From Staphylococcus carnosus (GTDB lineage Bacteria > Bacillota > Bacilli > Staphylococcales > Staphylococcaceae), in contig NZ_UHCT01000001.1 of NCBI RefSeq assembly GCF_900458435.1, positions 2,108,001-2,172,000 of the forward strand: 64,000 nt of DNA. Direction: 5' to 3'. Positions 41,928-53,150 of this stretch are shown piece by piece. Position 1 is the stretch's first letter; each line of letters opens with the position of its first letter. The notes beneath the pieces are model-generated. The model saw only the letters and a program-made list of their open reading frames with translations, had not been told where the DNA came from and did not search any database. The position numbers were made by a program, and so were the translations under genes.

Positions 41928-42072
41928 ATCTAGCTCACCCCTTGTCTATTTAATGAGTTATTATACTCGAAAAGTTTATATTCTTGCAAGAACTTTGAAA
42001 ACACCATCTGCATTTTTTTATTTCCGTTTGTCTTTTACCCTTTAAATACGCATTCAATAACTATTTTTGAAC

Positions 42073-42108
42073 AAAAAAGCACTATCCTCAAAATGAGAAC
42101 AGTGCTTA
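42073..42108 (-). terminator. Terminator of LysM-CHAP gene
   Basis: AAGCACTGTTCTC and GAGGATAGTGCTT pair around ATTTT, followed by TTTTTGTTC on the minus strand. Confidence 0.85.
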
Positions 42109-42120
42109 TTAATAATTAAA

Positions 42121-43107
42121 TTAATGAATAAAGTTATATGATGCAGCTTGTCCTGCTGAAAGTGTACGTGAAGTTACAACACCTGGGCCGTAACCGTAGT
42201 TCATTTCAGATACACGAACTGAACCGTCACCATTTACGCCTTCAACGTAAGCAACGTGACCATATGCACCTGCTGTTGATTGCATGATAGCACCAGCAGT
42301 TGGTGTGTTATTAACTGTGCGACCTGCAGCTGCAGCAGCATTTGCCCAGTTATTCGCATTGCCCCATAATGAGCCTGCTTTACCGCCGGCACGTTCGAAT
42401 ACATATGATGTACATTGACCAGATGTATAGTAGTTTGCACCTGAATAGTTAGAATAAGAAGATTGAGCAGCTGGTGCACTATATGAAGTACTGCTGTAAT
42501 TTCCAGAATAACTTGTTGGTGCTGTATATGATGGTACTTTATATGATGTTGTATATGAACGCGTTGGTGCTTTGTATTCTACATTGTTTTCATTAGAATA
42601 ATAAGCTTGTGGTGCTGTCGTTACTTGTTCTACATTATGATAATTTGAAGATGTCGGTTGTTTTGATGATTGACCTTCTTCATTGTAAGCTTGTTTTTCA
42701 GTTTCTGGTGCAATTTTGCCAGTAAATAATACTTGTAAATGTGCTGCACCTTTATCTGAAACTGCTAAGATATCACCAGGTAAAATTAAGTTTGTAAGAC
42801 CTGGATTAAGTTCATGTAATTTATCTACAGAAATATGATGTTTCTTTGCAATTGAATTTAAAGAATCTCCCGCTTTCACTTCTACAATATCTGTATCTGG
42901 CAAGACTAATTGAGTATCTTTTTTAACTTCGTCTTTATTTAAATTATTTAAGTTTTTAATTTCATTTGTAGTAGTGGCAAACAAAGCTGCGACATCGCTT
43001 AATTTAGCGTTTTCTTTAACTACGTGTGTTTGTTCCGCAGATGCGACGCCATTTAATCCTGTAAACACTGTTACCGATGCTGCTGAGAGTAATAAAGCTT
43101 TCTTCAT
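42121..43107 (-). CDS. Secreted LysM-CHAP peptidoglycan hydrolase
   Basis: 328 residues. Signal peptide 1-24 (VASA|EQ). Two LysM wall-binding repeats (about 26-70 and 74-117), a Ser/Tyr/Thr-rich linker (about 140-225) and a C-terminal CHAP domain with nucleophile Cys232 (SGQCTSYVF) and His284 (YGHVAYVE). Cuts peptide bonds in peptidoglycan (amidase or endopeptidase), as Sle1/SsaA relatives do. A WalR box upstream fits control by WalKR. Single-gene unit. Confidence 0.93.
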   Translation of the reverse strand: MKKALLLSAASVTVFTGLNGVASAEQTHVVKENAKLSDVAALFATTTNEIKNLNNLNKDEVKKDTQLVLPDTDIVEVKAGDSLNSIAKKHHISVDKLHELNPGLTNLILPGDILAVSDKGAAHLQVLFTGKIAPETEKQAYNEEGQSSKQPTSSNYHNVEQVTTAPQAYYSNENNVEYKAPTRSYTTSYKVPSYTAPTSYSGNYSSTSYSAPAAQSSYSNYSGANYYTSGQCTSYVFERAGGKAGSLWGNANNWANAAAAAGRTVNNTPTAGAIMQSTAGAYGHVAYVEGVNGDGSVRVSEMNYGYGPGVVTSRTLSAGQAASYNFIH

Positions 43108-43177
43108 TTATTAGTTCATCCTTTGCTGTCATTTTTAATGCATTTAATATAGCACAAAAAATAACGCAAAAGATTAA

Positions 43178-43205
43178 TGTTAAAAAGTTGTAATATAACC
43201 GTTAA
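43178..43205. promoter_or_regulatory. WalR box upstream of LysM-CHAP gene
   Basis: TGTTAA-AAAGT-TGTAAT (43178-43194) is an exact match to TGTWAH-N5-TGTWAH. A third near-half CGTTAA continues in the same phase at 43200-43205. It lies 71 bases upstream of the start codon. Confidence 0.75.
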
Positions 43206-43373
43206 AAACCTTTATGTTTCTTTATACGAACTCTTTTTTCTGTATAAAGTACAAATCATTGTCATTACTGTAACCTCCGGCATTTTTAAATACTCTGCAA
43301 ACTTCATTTCAGTAACATTAATGAATGCATAGTGCATTTAAAATTAATTAAAAATGATTGAGAGATAAGATTA

Positions 43374-43409
43374 CAAAAAGCCGAAGCGTTATTTCACACT
43401 TCGACTTTT
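43374..43409 (-). terminator. prfB terminator
   Basis: AAAAGTCGAAG and CTTCGGCTTTT pair around a 12-base loop; the T-tract is short. Confidence 0.75.
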
Positions 43410-43417
43410 GAATTATA

Positions 43418-44534
43418 TTATGCTTCACGATTATCCATTTGTGTTCTTAAGTAAGCTTCGATAAATGGTCCGATTTCTCCATCCATTACCGCATTGACAT
43501 TCCCTGTTTCTTCATTTGTACGGTGATCTTTAACCATTGAATAAGGATGGAATACATAAGAACGAATTTGACTGCCCCATCCGATTTCTTTTTGTTCACC
43601 GCGGATTTCAGCCATTTCACGTTCTTGTTCTTCTAATTTCAATTGATACAATTTAGATTTCAACATTTTCATTGCCGCTTCACGGTTTTTGATTTGAGAA
43701 CGTTCATTTTGGTTGTTTACCACAATTCCAGTCGGATGGTGGGTAATTCGGATTGCTGATTCAGTTTTGTTAATGTGTTGTCCGCCTGCACCAGATGCTC
43801 TGAAAGTATCTACTGTAATATCATCTGGATTCACTTCGATTTCAATCTCATTATTACTGAATTCAGGAATCACATCACAAGATACAAATGATGTATGGCG
43901 ACGTCCTGATGAATCAAAAGGTGAGATACGTACCAAACGATGCACACCTTTTTCAGCTTTCAAGTAACCATATGCATTATGCCCTTTGATGACTAAGGTC
44001 ACACTTTTAACACCCGCTTCATCACCTGGCAGATAATCTGCAAATTCTACTTTAAAGCCTTGTTGTTCAGCATAACGTTGATACATACGTAATAACATAC
44101 TTGCCCAGTCTTGAGACTCGGTACCACCTGCACCTGGGTGCAGTTCTAAAATTGCATTATTCGCATCATATGGACCATTTAACAATAATTGCAATTCAAA
44201 TTGATCCAATTTATCTTTAAAAGCATTCGCCTCTTCTTCTAAATCTGCTTTTAAATCTTCATCAAATTCTTCTGCAAGCAATTCATGTGTCGCTGACATA
44301 TCTTCTAGTTCTGCTTCTAAATCTCGATAGCCATTCACCACATGTTTCAATGCATTATTTTTATCAATAATTTCTTGTGCTTTATTTTGGTCATCCCAGA
44401 AATTCGGATCTGTCATCAATTCTTCATATTCTTGGATGTTTGTCTCTTTTTCCTCTAAGTCAAAGAGACCCCCTAAGTTGATTTAATTTTTCTTCATAAT
44501 TAGCGAGATTACGCTTAATTTCGGATAATTCCAT
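43418..44534 (-). CDS. prfB: Peptide chain release factor 2 with programmed +1 frameshift
   Basis: RF2, reads UAA and UGA. The frame from ATG 44534 gives 24 residues ([20 protein letters not shown] then RGSL) and meets TGA at 44462-44460 in AGGGGG-TCT-CTTTGAC, the classic slippery site with internal Shine-Dalgarno. Skipping the T at 44462 joins the 347-residue main frame (DLEEKETN...), giving 371 residues in all. Anticodon-mimic SPF ([10 protein letters not shown]) and GGQ ([12 protein letters not shown]) are intact. An ATG at 44540 is an alternative start. RF2 scarcity raises frameshifting, so the gene autoregulates. secA lies upstream behind a terminator. Confidence 0.96.
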
Positions 44535-44613
44535 TTTCATATCTCTCCAATTCCAGTTTAATTTTCCAGATTACTCTATTATTTTAGCATATATCCATAT
44601 TTTTGTTGGATTG

Positions 44614-44692
44614 AAAAAAGACCGCTGACAGCCCTTAGAAAGATAACCCAATTTCAATTGAGCATCTCTCTTAAAGCTATTTAACAGTGGTC
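44614..44692 (-). terminator. secA terminator (long stem-loop)
   Basis: GACCACTG and CAGCGGTC close a large loop of about 57 bases, followed by TTTTTTC on the minus strand just before prfB. Confidence 0.65.
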
Positions 44693-44705
44693 CTAATACA
44701 ACTTA

Positions 44706-47234
44706 CTATTTACCGCAGCAATTTTTATACTTTTTACCGCTGCCGCATGGACAAGGATCATTTCTTCCGATGTGATTATCTTTAACAACTGGTTGCGGTT
44801 TTACTTTTTCTTTTCCATCTTCAGCTGATACATGTTGTCCTTGATATTCTTTTGCTTTATCACGTTCAATATCATCATCTACTGTGATAATTGATTTCAA
44901 GATATATTTGCTGACGTCTTCTTCAATATTGACCATCATTGTATCAAATAGTTGGTGCCCTTCATTTTGATAGTCGCGAAGTGGGTTTTGTTGACCGTAT
45001 GAACGTAAATGGATACCTTGACGTAATTGATCCATTGTATCGATATGGTCTGTCCATCTTCCATCAATAGAACGTAATAAAATCATACGTTCGAATTCAT
45101 TGAATTGGTCGGGTATATTGGCTTTTTGTGCTTCATAAGCTTTTTCAATTTTAGCCCATACTGTATCGAAAATATCCTCACGATCTTTACCTTTGATTTC
45201 ATCTTCTTTGACTTCACCTTCGTGCAAGAAAACATCTTCCACAAAATTAATAAACGGCGCATAGTCAATTTCTTCCAATTCTTCATTTACATAATAACTG
45301 ATTGCACGATCTAATGTAGAGCGTATCATTGTAATGACTAATTCAGAACTTGATTCTGAATCGATAATATTATTACGTTCACCATAAATGATTTCACGTT
45401 GTTTACGTAAAACTTCATCGTATTCTAAGATACGTTTACGTGCATCGAAGTTGTTACCTTCAACACGTTTTTGTGCAGATTCAACAGCTCGAGATACCAT
45501 TTTTGATTCAATCGGTGTAGAGTCATCCATACCTAATCGGCCCATCATTTTTTGCAGACGTTCAGAACCGAAACGTACCATCAACTCATCTTGTAATGAT
45601 AAATAGAAACGGCTTTCTCCGCGGTCACCTTGACGTCCAGAACGACCACGCAACTGATCATCGATACGGCGTGATTCATGACGTTCTGTACCAATAACAG
45701 CAAGGCCGCCTAATTCTTCAACACCTTCGCCTAATTTAATATCGGTACCACGACCAGCCATGTTTGTTGCGATTGTGACTGCACCTTTTTGACCTGCTGT
45801 AGATACGATTTCAGCTTCGCGTTCATGGTTTTTAGCGTTTAAGACATCATGACGCACACCGCGTTTTTTCAATAGTTGTGAAATGTATTCACTTGTTTCA
45901 ACCGCTACTGTACCTAAAAGAATTGGTTGGCCTTTTTTATGTTTTTCAACAACATCTTCAACAACAGCATCGAACTTGCCTTTTTGGCTGATGAAAATCA
46001 AGTCAGGTCTATCTTCACGTTGAACAGGACGGTTCGTTGGAATTTGTGTAACTGTCATATTATAAATGTTACGGAATTCTTCTTCCTCTGTTTTAGCAGT
46101 ACCTGTCATACCGGCTAATTTATTATACATACGGAAGTAGTTTTGGAATGTGATAGAAGCCATTGTTTTAGATTCATTTTGAATTTGAACCCCTTCTTTA
46201 GCCTCAATCGCTTGGTGAAGTCCTTCAGAGAATCGACGACCTGGCATTGTTCGACCTGTAAATTGGTCGACAATCAATACTTCTCCATCTACAACCATGT
46301 AATCTACATCGCGTTGCAATGTATAGTTAGCACGTAATGCTGTATTGATATGCGTGATAATATCAACGTTTTTCAAATCATATAAGTTATCTAACTTGAA
46401 CATACGTTCAGCTTTATCAGCACCTTGATCTGTTAATTGTACTGATTTTGTTTTTTCATCATAATTATAATCATCTTCTGCTTTTAACATTTTAGCGAAA
46501 ACATTTGCTTGTGTATAAAGAGATGTTGATTTTTCAGCTTCCCCTGAAATAATCAATGGTGTACGCGCTTCATCGATTAAAATAGAGTCGACCTCATCAA
46601 TGATAGCGAAATGAAGCGGACGCATAACACGTTCTTCTGAATAATTCACCATGTTATCGCGTAAATAGTCGAAGCCTAATTCATTATTTGTACTATACGT
46701 AATATCTGCATTATAAGCTTCACGCTTTTGTTCTGTTGATAAGCTGTTCAAGTTCAATCCGACTGATAAACCAAGGAAATTATATAACTCGGCCATTTCT
46801 TCACTTTGAGAACTTGCCAAGTATTCATTGACTGTAATAACATGCACACCACGTCCTGCTAAGGCGTTTAAATAAGTCGGCATCGTTGCAGTTAATGTTT
46901 TACCTTCACCTGTTCTCATTTCTGAAATGTCACCATTATGAATGGCGATACCACCCATGATTTGAACTGGATAAGGTGTCATATTAAATACACGTTTAGC
47001 TCCTTCACGGACAAGCGCAAATGCTTCAGGTAATATTTCTTCTAAAATTTTATCTTGTTTGCTTACATCTTCTTCTGCTTGCAATCTTTCTTGGAATGCT
47101 TTTGTTTTATTTCTAATTTCTTCATCAGTAAGAATTGACATTTCTTCTTCTAATGAGATTACTTTGTCAGCTTGCTTACTTAGGCGTTTGATTTCTCTCT
47201 TATTGCCGTCAACAATTTTTGTTAAAAAACCCAT
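44706..47234 (-). CDS. secA: Preprotein translocase ATPase SecA
   Basis: 842 residues, motor of the Sec pathway working with SecYEG (SecG also encoded here). Walker [12 protein letters not shown] near 106, [15 protein letters not shown] (DEAD-type box plus the SecA signature), GRAGRGTDI-like [23 protein letters not shown], and the C-terminal zinc-binding [15 protein letters not shown]. Size matches SecA1 rather than the shorter accessory SecA2. AAAGGAG before the ATG. Confidence 0.98.
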   Translation of the reverse strand: MGFLTKIVDGNKREIKRLSKQADKVISLEEEMSILTDEEIRNKTKAFQERLQAEEDVSKQDKILEEILPEAFALVREGAKRVFNMTPYPVQIMGGIAIHNGDISEMRTGEGKTLTATMPTYLNALAGRGVHVITVNEYLASSQSEEMAELYNFLGLSVGLNLNSLSTEQKREAYNADITYSTNNELGFDYLRDNMVNYSEERVMRPLHFAIIDEVDSILIDEARTPLIISGEAEKSTSLYTQANVFAKMLKAEDDYNYDEKTKSVQLTDQGADKAERMFKLDNLYDLKNVDIITHINTALRANYTLQRDVDYMVVDGEVLIVDQFTGRTMPGRRFSEGLHQAIEAKEGVQIQNESKTMASITFQNYFRMYNKLAGMTGTAKTEEEEFRNIYNMTVTQIPTNRPVQREDRPDLIFISQKGKFDAVVEDVVEKHKKGQPILLGTVAVETSEYISQLLKKRGVRHDVLNAKNHEREAEIVSTAGQKGAVTIATNMAGRGTDIKLGEGVEELGGLAVIGTERHESRRIDDQLRGRSGRQGDRGESRFYLSLQDELMVRFGSERLQKMMGRLGMDDSTPIESKMVSRAVESAQKRVEGNNFDARKRILEYDEVLRKQREIIYGERNNIIDSESSSELVITMIRSTLDRAISYYVNEELEEIDYAPFINFVEDVFLHEGEVKEDEIKGKDREDIFDTVWAKIEKAYEAQKANIPDQFNEFERMILLRSIDGRWTDHIDTMDQLRQGIHLRSYGQQNPLRDYQNEGHQLFDTMMVNIEEDVSKYILKSIITVDDDIERDKAKEYQGQHVSAEDGKEKVKPQPVVKDNHIGRNDPCPCGSGKKYKNCCGK

Positions 47235-47625
47235 TCTGTTCGCTCCTTTGGTATAAAAACTGTTTGGCTTACAACAATTTATCTTACCATTTATATGGCT
47301 TAATTTATACTTAAAAACTCATAGGATACTGTTCATTATTTTTTAATAAACTGCCTAGTTGTGTTTATCAAGATGTACTTCTCACAGTTTCATTCTCTTT
47401 TTCGTTAACATCATGTGCCACATGGATATCATAATCATATGCCGCTCACTCATCTGGAGCTCACATTACAATTATGAACTTAATACATCCCTCTTATTTT
47501 GACATGGACACCCCGTGTAAATCAATCAATTGTATTTTTATTAATCAAATCTTAATAAGGGCTTTCTCAAAAAAAGAAACTCTTGCAGCAGAAAATGCAG
47601 CAAGAGCCCTTTCAAATATCACATA
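47235..47625. other. Gap between hpf and secA
   Basis: 391 bases. The hpf terminator lies at 47574-47607. The rest presumably holds the secA promoter, but none is clear. A 13-base palindrome CATGTGCCACATG occurs at 47412-47424. No supported gene. Confidence 0.4.
47574..47607 (-). terminator. hpf terminator
   Basis: CTCTTGCTGC and GCAGCAAGAG pair around ATTTTCT, then TTTCTTTTTTT on the minus strand. Confidence 0.85.
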
Positions 47626-48192
47626 TTAGTTTTCAACAGTTTCAATCAAACCATATTTTCCGTCTTTACGGCGGTAAACAATGCTTGTACCATCAGTTTC
47701 ACGGTCATTGAAAATGAAGAAATCATGACCAAGTAAATCCATTTGTAATACCGCTTCTTCAGAATCCATTGGTTTCAAGCTGAATTGTTTAGAACGGATG
47801 ATTTCAATTTCATCATCTTTATCATGATCAACAGCTGTTTCCGGCGGAGTTTCCGGAGTTGCTGGGAATGGTTCATGTTCGCTTTCTTTACGTTTCTTAC
47901 GATTGACACGTGTTTTGTATTTACGAACTTGACGTTCTAATTTGTTAGTGATCAAGTCAATTCCAGCATATAAATCATCGTTTCTTTCTTCTGCACGAAG
48001 TGTCACGTCATTAAGCGGAATTGTAACTTCGATTTTTGTGCTAGAATTTGCATAAGTTTTCACTTTTACATGTGCATTCACATTCGGCACATTAGTGAAG
48101 TAACGTTCAAGTTTACCAACTTTGTCCTCAATGTAATTACGGATTGCGTCTGTAATAGTGAGGTTGTCTCCATGAATTTCAAATCTAATCAT
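47626..48192 (-). CDS. hpf: Long-form ribosome hibernation promoting factor
   Basis: 188 residues. N-terminal ribosome-binding domain (1-100: [32 protein letters not shown]), a charged Pro-rich linker (about 100-130), and the dimerisation domain (about 130-188: [31 protein letters not shown]). The long form alone makes 100S ribosome dimers in stationary phase. A TATAAT at 48247-range upstream could be its promoter. Follows comFC. Confidence 0.96.
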   Translation of the reverse strand: MIRFEIHGDNLTITDAIRNYIEDKVGKLERYFTNVPNVNAHVKVKTYANSSTKIEVTIPLNDVTLRAEERNDDLYAGIDLITNKLERQVRKYKTRVNRKKRKESEHEPFPATPETPPETAVDHDKDDEIEIIRSKQFSLKPMDSEEAVLQMDLLGHDFFIFNDRETDGTSIVYRRKDGKYGLIETVEN

Positions 48193-48263
48193 AGTAATCG
48201 ACTCCTTTAACCTCTATATGTGTTGTTATTGGTAATGCTCACTATTATAATAACACGTTTACA

Positions 48264-48965
48264 CTACCTAACAAAAGTAAATACATCGACTTTTCCTATT
48301 TTTCTGACAAATAATATTTCAGCTGCCTGATGTTCTGTCACACCTGTTGTATAAATATCATTCACGAGTAATATTGTCTTATTTTCAAGATTAAAAGAAT
48401 GCGCTGCTTGGGTTAAATCAAACAGATTTTTCATGTTATGTTTTCCCTGAAAAGCAGTGCTGCCAGTTGTTCTGTTTTTTACTAACAAATTGGTATATGA
48501 AACCTTCTTAGCATTCAATACTTGTGTAACAGGATTGAATGTTCTTTTCATGTCTTCTTTTATTAAACTTGGAATAGGTACTATAAAATCGTACTGCTTT
48601 TTCGGCAAATGAATTTGTGATGCAATTACTTCACACAATGCAGTGTCTCCACTATTTCGGTATCGGTTCATCGTTTCTTTTACGATATCTTTATTTTGGT
48701 ACTCGCAATAAAGGTGGTCGATTAAGGTGAAGCGTCTGGATAACTTCACACATTCACTGCACCTTGTGTCATGCGTCGCTAATGGTTTAAGACATTGCTT
48801 GCAATAACCTTCTTCATCCATATTTTTATGTTTTTTACTTTTAAACAGAAGACACTGCTTCCATCCTTCACGACATTTTTCACACAATATCTCAGGCGCC
48901 CGATAAAAATTAACAGCTGTTAAAGGGTCCGCAAACTTCTGTCTGCACTGCAAGCACCTAGGCAT
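48264..48965 (-). CDS. comFC: ComF family phosphoribosyltransferase-like protein (ComFC)
   Basis: 233 residues. N-terminal Cys pairs (CLQC, CEKC, CKQC, CSEC within 1-75) form zinc-ribbon-like sites. The C-terminal PRTase-like fold carries the PRPP-type motif ILLVNDIYTTGVT (about 197-209). In competent Gram-positives ComF proteins act in DNA uptake on the cytosolic side. Overlaps comFA by 8 bases, so one operon. Confidence 0.92.
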   Translation of the reverse strand: MPRCLQCRQKFADPLTAVNFYRAPEILCEKCREGWKQCLLFKSKKHKNMDEEGYCKQCLKPLATHDTRCSECVKLSRRFTLIDHLYCEYQNKDIVKETMNRYRNSGDTALCEVIASQIHLPKKQYDFIVPIPSLIKEDMKRTFNPVTQVLNAKKVSYTNLLVKNRTTGSTAFQGKHNMKNLFDLTQAAHSFNLENKTILLVNDIYTTGVTEHQAAEILFVRKIGKVDVFTFVR

Positions 48966-50313
48966 CTAACCACCCCTTTTCAATACCGATACGGTTCATT
49001 TGTTTAAATTGATATTTCGCATGCATCATACTGAGCGAAACACCATTATGCAGATATAATACAAGCCCTTTAGTATCTTGTATTTTTCTGCCCGTCCTTC
49101 CAGCAATTTGTACTAAAGCAGCTGTCTTGAAATCTTGGCTGTTCAGCACAATGACATCTAAATGCGACATAGTAAATCCTCGCTCTAAAATGGTTGTTGT
49201 AAAAACAATAGGATGGCATCCTTCTCTTAGTGCTGTGACCTTATCAAAACGCAATGCATCTTCGCTATGGACATATATCAAATCCGGTATATGTTTGCGA
49301 TAAACTTCAAACGCTTGTTTCATGGCTTCAATATGATTGAAAAACACGAGTGTATAGCGGTTACTGCTGATTTGTTTTTTCAATATCTGGAGTAAACTGA
49401 TTTGCAGCTTATCAGGTTTGAATTTTAAATACTTGTAATGCGGAACAGGAAGCGGTTGTCGATGATAACGTGCTGGAAGCGTAATAATATTTTCATTTTT
49501 GAATTGTGAACGCAGTTTTCGTGAAGGTGTAGCCGTCATGTAAATGTGGCTTGAGGTGATACTAGAAGCACATTCTAGTGTGTGTTGGAGTAAGGGATCC
49601 ATTGAAAGCGGAAAAGCATCTACTTCATCAATGAAAATGACATCAAAATGCTGTTTGAATCGATAGAGTTGATGGATGGTTGCGACTACAAAATGTCCAT
49701 TATACTTTTGAGATTGCCCTTGATAGAGTACATCGATATCTTCAGAAGCAAAAGCCTCAGCAATCCGTATACTGATTTCGACTACTACATCTACTCTGGG
49801 TGAAACAATGGCTACGTTATATCCTTGTTGTCTGGCATATTGTATGCCTGCAAACATCATTTCAGTCTTCCCTGCTCCAGTAACTGCATATAAAAGCAGA
49901 TTTTCTTTTGCTTTTATGGCACGGATGATGTTTTCAGAAGCATATGTTTGTTGTGCAGAGAGTTCGAAATCAAGTTGGTATGTCGCTTGGCTTGAAACAT
50001 GCTTCGTTTTAGTGATGCAGACGTCTGAATGCGTATCCATACGTCCTAATTGCAAACATTGTCTGCAATAAGTAATTTCTTTTTGAAGCGGTTCAGAATA
50101 ATACGTATAATAATCTTCGCTCACTGTACTTTCGCATTGAATGCAATGCCATCTTCCTTTTTCATTTTTTATTACGCCTTTTTGAATCGTTTTAATTTCT
50201 TCATCAGATAAATCTTCTTTATTGCGTATTAATCGACCATAATATTTAATTTCAATCATTCCTTTATGTGAATTCTGGATGCAAAAAAGCAGATCAAAAC
50301 ACTCGTAGCTCAA
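48958..50313 (-). CDS. comFA: Competence DNA-uptake helicase ComFA
   Basis: 451 residues from TTG at 50313 (weak AGGGCAG site); an ATG at 50259 has AAAGGA directly abutting and would give 433, so the start is uncertain. Cys4 zinc motif CIQC...CRQC near 57-87, Walker A YAVTGAGKTEMM near 144, DEVDAFP (DEAD-box variant typical of ComFA), TATPS, and motif VI QIAGRTGRK near 412. Drives single-stranded DNA across the membrane. Both comF genes look intact. Confidence 0.9.
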   Translation of the reverse strand: MSYECFDLLFCIQNSHKGMIEIKYYGRLIRNKEDLSDEEIKTIQKGVIKNEKGRWHCIQCESTVSEDYYTYYSEPLQKEITYCRQCLQLGRMDTHSDVCITKTKHVSSQATYQLDFELSAQQTYASENIIRAIKAKENLLLYAVTGAGKTEMMFAGIQYARQQGYNVAIVSPRVDVVVEISIRIAEAFASEDIDVLYQGQSQKYNGHFVVATIHQLYRFKQHFDVIFIDEVDAFPLSMDPLLQHTLECASSITSSHIYMTATPSRKLRSQFKNENIITLPARYHRQPLPVPHYKYLKFKPDKLQISLLQILKKQISSNRYTLVFFNHIEAMKQAFEVYRKHIPDLIYVHSEDALRFDKVTALREGCHPIVFTTTILERGFTMSHLDVIVLNSQDFKTAALVQIAGRTGRKIQDTKGLVLYLHNGVSLSMMHAKYQFKQMNRIGIEKGWLDA

Positions 50314-50340
50314 GTATTTTCATCTGCCCTATAATGAAAG

Positions 50341-51225
50341 TTATTCTTCTTCTGGTGAATTTGCTAATGTTGCAATATGTTTATTCGTAAATCCTAATGC
50401 TACACTGCCAACACCTAAGTGTGTTGCGATAACGGGTGTAAATTCTGAGTAGTTGATGACGTAATTCGGATAATTTTCTTTTAAATGATTGTATAATTTA
50501 ATCCCGTCTTCTTTAGCATCCCCATTTACAACAAATAAAGTGACATTATCATAATCTTTTACTCTGTCTAAAACACCTTGTTCTATTGTTTTAATCGCAC
50601 GTTTTTTAGTACGTACTTTATCTAAAGGTAAAATCTTGCCATCCACAAATTCTAAAACAGGTTTCATTTTCAATAATGAAACGATAAAAGCTTGCGCACC
50701 TGTGATACGACCGCTTTTTTGCAGATTTTTCAAATCATCTACAACTACTAAAGCGCCCGTATATTCGCGCATCTCTAATAATTCATTCATAACTTCATCA
50801 GCAGTTAAACCTGCTTCTACACGTTCTGCAGCGTAAATAACATAGCCGCCTAAAATCATACCTGACAATTTAGAATCAAATGTATGAACGTTGATGCCTT
50901 CTACCATTTCGCCTGCTTGTGTTGCAGCTTGGTAAGTACCGCTGATACCATCAGATAAAAATAAACCGATGACATCTGTATAACCTGCATCGCGCAGACG
51001 TTCATATTCTTCTATTACATTACCAATTGCCGGTTGACTTGTCGTAGGCAATGTTTTTTCACTTTTCATACGACGATAAAGTTCAGAAGCATTCAGTTCT
51101 TTACCTTCTATGTAGTTATCTCCGTTTGCGAATGTTATGCTGAGCGAAACGACTGAAATATTATATTTGTCTAATAAACGCTGAGGCAATGATGTTGTGG
51201 AGTCTGTCATCACAGCAATCTTCAT
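50341..51225 (-). CDS. DegV family fatty-acid-binding protein
   Basis: 294 residues. N-terminal [21 protein letters not shown], and the GISGTYQAA motif that holds the lipid carboxylate; C-terminal [16 protein letters not shown]. DegV/FakB proteins bind fatty acids and present them to the kinase FakA. Whether this is FakB1, FakB2 or another paralog is not decidable here. AGGAGGATT before the ATG. Divergent from the IMPACT-family gene. Confidence 0.9.
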   Translation of the reverse strand: MKIAVMTDSTTSLPQRLLDKYNISVVSLSITFANGDNYIEGKELNASELYRRMKSEKTLPTTSQPAIGNVIEEYERLRDAGYTDVIGLFLSDGISGTYQAATQAGEMVEGINVHTFDSKLSGMILGGYVIYAAERVEAGLTADEVMNELLEMREYTGALVVVDDLKNLQKSGRITGAQAFIVSLLKMKPVLEFVDGKILPLDKVRTKKRAIKTIEQGVLDRVKDYDNVTLFVVNGDAKEDGIKLYNHLKENYPNYVINYSEFTPVIATHLGVGSVALGFTNKHIATLANSPEEE

Positions 51226-51365
51226 AAGAATCCTCCTAAAATATACTCGCTTTTAATGATACCCTATTTCGCATAAAAAGAAAATTGATTTTACTGTTTA
51301 GAAAACTTCTTAGAGACATGTATAATGAAAGGCAAGAGCTGAACTTAATAAAAGGATGTCAAACT

Positions 51366-52007
51366 ATGGAAAATCATATTATTACAATTAAGCAAGAATA
51401 CATTATCGAAAATACAATCAACAAATCACGTTTTATTGCACATATCAAACCTGTTAAAACAGAAGAAGAAGCAAAAGCTTTTATTGATGAAGTCAAAAAA
51501 GAACATCGTGAAGCCACACATAACTGTTCTGCCTATACAATCGGTGATAACATGCTCATCCAAAAAGCCAATGATGACGGAGAGCCGAGCGGTACTGCAG
51601 GTGTCCCGATGCTTGAAATTCTTAAAAAATTAGAAACACATGACACTGCTGCTGTAGTTACACGTTATTTCGGCGGTATTAAATTAGGAACAGGCGGCCT
51701 TATCAGAGCATATAGCGGTGCAGTCAGAGATGCGATTAAAGAAGGTGGACGTGTAGAGTTGCGCAATGCCTTTCCTACTACTGTCACAATCAGCTATGAT
51801 TTAACCGGCAAACTCGAATATGAATTGCAATCTACTGATTTTATTTTGCGTGATACAGTGTATACAGACAAAGTAAGTTATAAGATCGATGTACTAGAAG
51901 ATGATTTTGATGACTTTATTAATTTCTTAAATCGTATCACTGCTGGAAAATACGAATTAGAAAAAGGCGAAGCCACACGCTTACCTTTTGATATCGAAAC
52001 AAAATAA
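51366..52007 (+). CDS. IMPACT/YigZ family protein
   Basis: 213 residues. UPF0029 domain (about 1-120) with KSRFIAHIKPV, CSAYTIG, DDGEPSGTAGVPML and RYFGGIKLGTGGLIRAYS, followed by a DUF1949 domain (about 140-205). Often YvyE in Bacillus; role unclear, possibly translation-linked. Start at MENHIITIKQ with AAAGGATG upstream; the ORF opening at 51285 is too long. Confidence 0.92.
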   Translation: MENHIITIKQEYIIENTINKSRFIAHIKPVKTEEEAKAFIDEVKKEHREATHNCSAYTIGDNMLIQKANDDGEPSGTAGVPMLEILKKLETHDTAAVVTRYFGGIKLGTGGLIRAYSGAVRDAIKEGGRVELRNAFPTTVTISYDLTGKLEYELQSTDFILRDTVYTDKVSYKIDVLEDDFDDFINFLNRITAGKYELEKGEATRLPFDIETK

Positions 52008-52050
52008 AAATTGCTGGAGTTCTCATTAGCGAGAATTCCAGCAATTTTTA
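52006..52050. terminator. Bidirectional terminator
   Basis: AAAAATTGCTGGAGTTCTC / GAGAATTCCAGCAATTTTTA around ATTAGC. It reaches the tagO stop. Confidence 0.9.
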
Positions 52051-53103
52051 TTCTTCTTCATGGTTTTGATGTCTTTTTTCTAATAATCTCAATAAAGGAC
52101 GGTAGTTATCATCTATCAATCCTGTAAACTCAACAATCAATTCAATTGTAATCAGAATGAGTATCAGCATCATGACTACACCCCATGGTTGAGACAAGTA
52201 CAAGATGATACTGGAAATACTGAATAAAATCGCAATTGAATAAATCAGTATGACTGTTTGTCGGTGTGTATAACCGAGTTTTAATAGTTTATGGTGTAAA
52301 TGAGATTTATCTGCCTGCATAATTTTTTGACCTTTTCTAGCACGGCGAATCATTGCAAAAAGTGTATCGATAAACGGCACAGCAAGTATCACAATCAGTA
52401 AAAACAAAGAAAAGAACGTGATGTTTTTAAAACCTAAAAGTGATAAGAAGCTGATAATAAATCCGAGCTGCAATGAGCCGCTATCACCCAAGAATATTTT
52501 TGCCGGATGAAAATTGTAAAATAAAAATCCTATAAGTGAACCGATCATGACACTGCAAATCATAATAATGAAAATATCGGCTTGCAGGATGGCTATAAAC
52601 CCGATGGTCATAAATGCAATTGTTGAAACGCCTGCTGCTAAACCATCTAAACCATCAATCAAATTAATCGCATTTGTAATAGCGATAATCCAAAATACAG
52701 TAAAGGGTACACTCAAGATTCCAAAATGAATAGTACCGAAAGGCAACTGGATAAAGTCGATTGTGACTCCATAATATACAACCACCAAAGCTGCAATACA
52801 TTGTCCTAATAATTTGAGTATTGGTTTCAAATTATATACATCATCAATCAATCCGACTAAATACATGATAATGGTACCGAGAATCAACGGAATCACTTCT
52901 CGCTCAATTGGATGGCCGATCCAAATGCCCAGCATAAATGAAAAGAGAATTACCGTGCCCCCTAATACAGAGACAGGTTTAGTATGTACTTTTCTGAAGT
53001 TAGGTTTGTCCATGATATCCAACTCTACGGATATCTTAATGACAATAGGTGTGAGTATTAAACTGACAATCATTGAAAATACTACAAGTAAAAGTGTTAT
53101 CAT
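52048..53103 (-). CDS. tagO: Undecaprenyl-phosphate GlcNAc-1-phosphate transferase TagO
   Basis: 351 residues, about 10-11 membrane spans. First step of wall teichoic acid synthesis: GlcNAc-1-P onto the undecaprenyl carrier. MraY/WecA-family motifs: FRKVHTKPVSVLGGT near 36, the Asp-rich GLIDDVYNLKP, NAINLIDGLDGLAAG, FLFYNFHPAKIFLGDSGSLQLGF, and a cytosolic DKSHLHHKLLKLG. Named llm in early S. aureus work. The leader has an unusual hairpin and short ORF. Confidence 0.96.
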   Translation of the reverse strand: MITLLLVVFSMIVSLILTPIVIKISVELDIMDKPNFRKVHTKPVSVLGGTVILFSFMLGIWIGHPIEREVIPLILGTIIMYLVGLIDDVYNLKPILKLLGQCIAALVVVYYGVTIDFIQLPFGTIHFGILSVPFTVFWIIAITNAINLIDGLDGLAAGVSTIAFMTIGFIAILQADIFIIMICSVMIGSLIGFLFYNFHPAKIFLGDSGSLQLGFIISFLSLLGFKNITFFSLFLLIVILAVPFIDTLFAMIRRARKGQKIMQADKSHLHHKLLKLGYTHRQTVILIYSIAILFSISSIILYLSQPWGVVMMLILILITIELIVEFTGLIDDNYRPLLRLLEKRHQNHEEE

Positions 53104-53150
53104 CTATCTTCCATTGTCAAAATCATTTCAACAACCCTTTATAAAGTATG

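Larger units (their letters stand above)
43108..43417. other. Intergenic region with WalR site and prfB terminator
   Basis: 310 bases. Contains the WalR box at 43178-43194 and, at the far end, the prfB terminator. No coding frame or other structure seen. Confidence 0.5.

Noticed and set aside
47382-47453. 23-codon Met-rich frame upstream of secA, considered as a SecM-like sensor peptide
   Set aside because: No ribosome site and no arrest-like sequence; probably chance.
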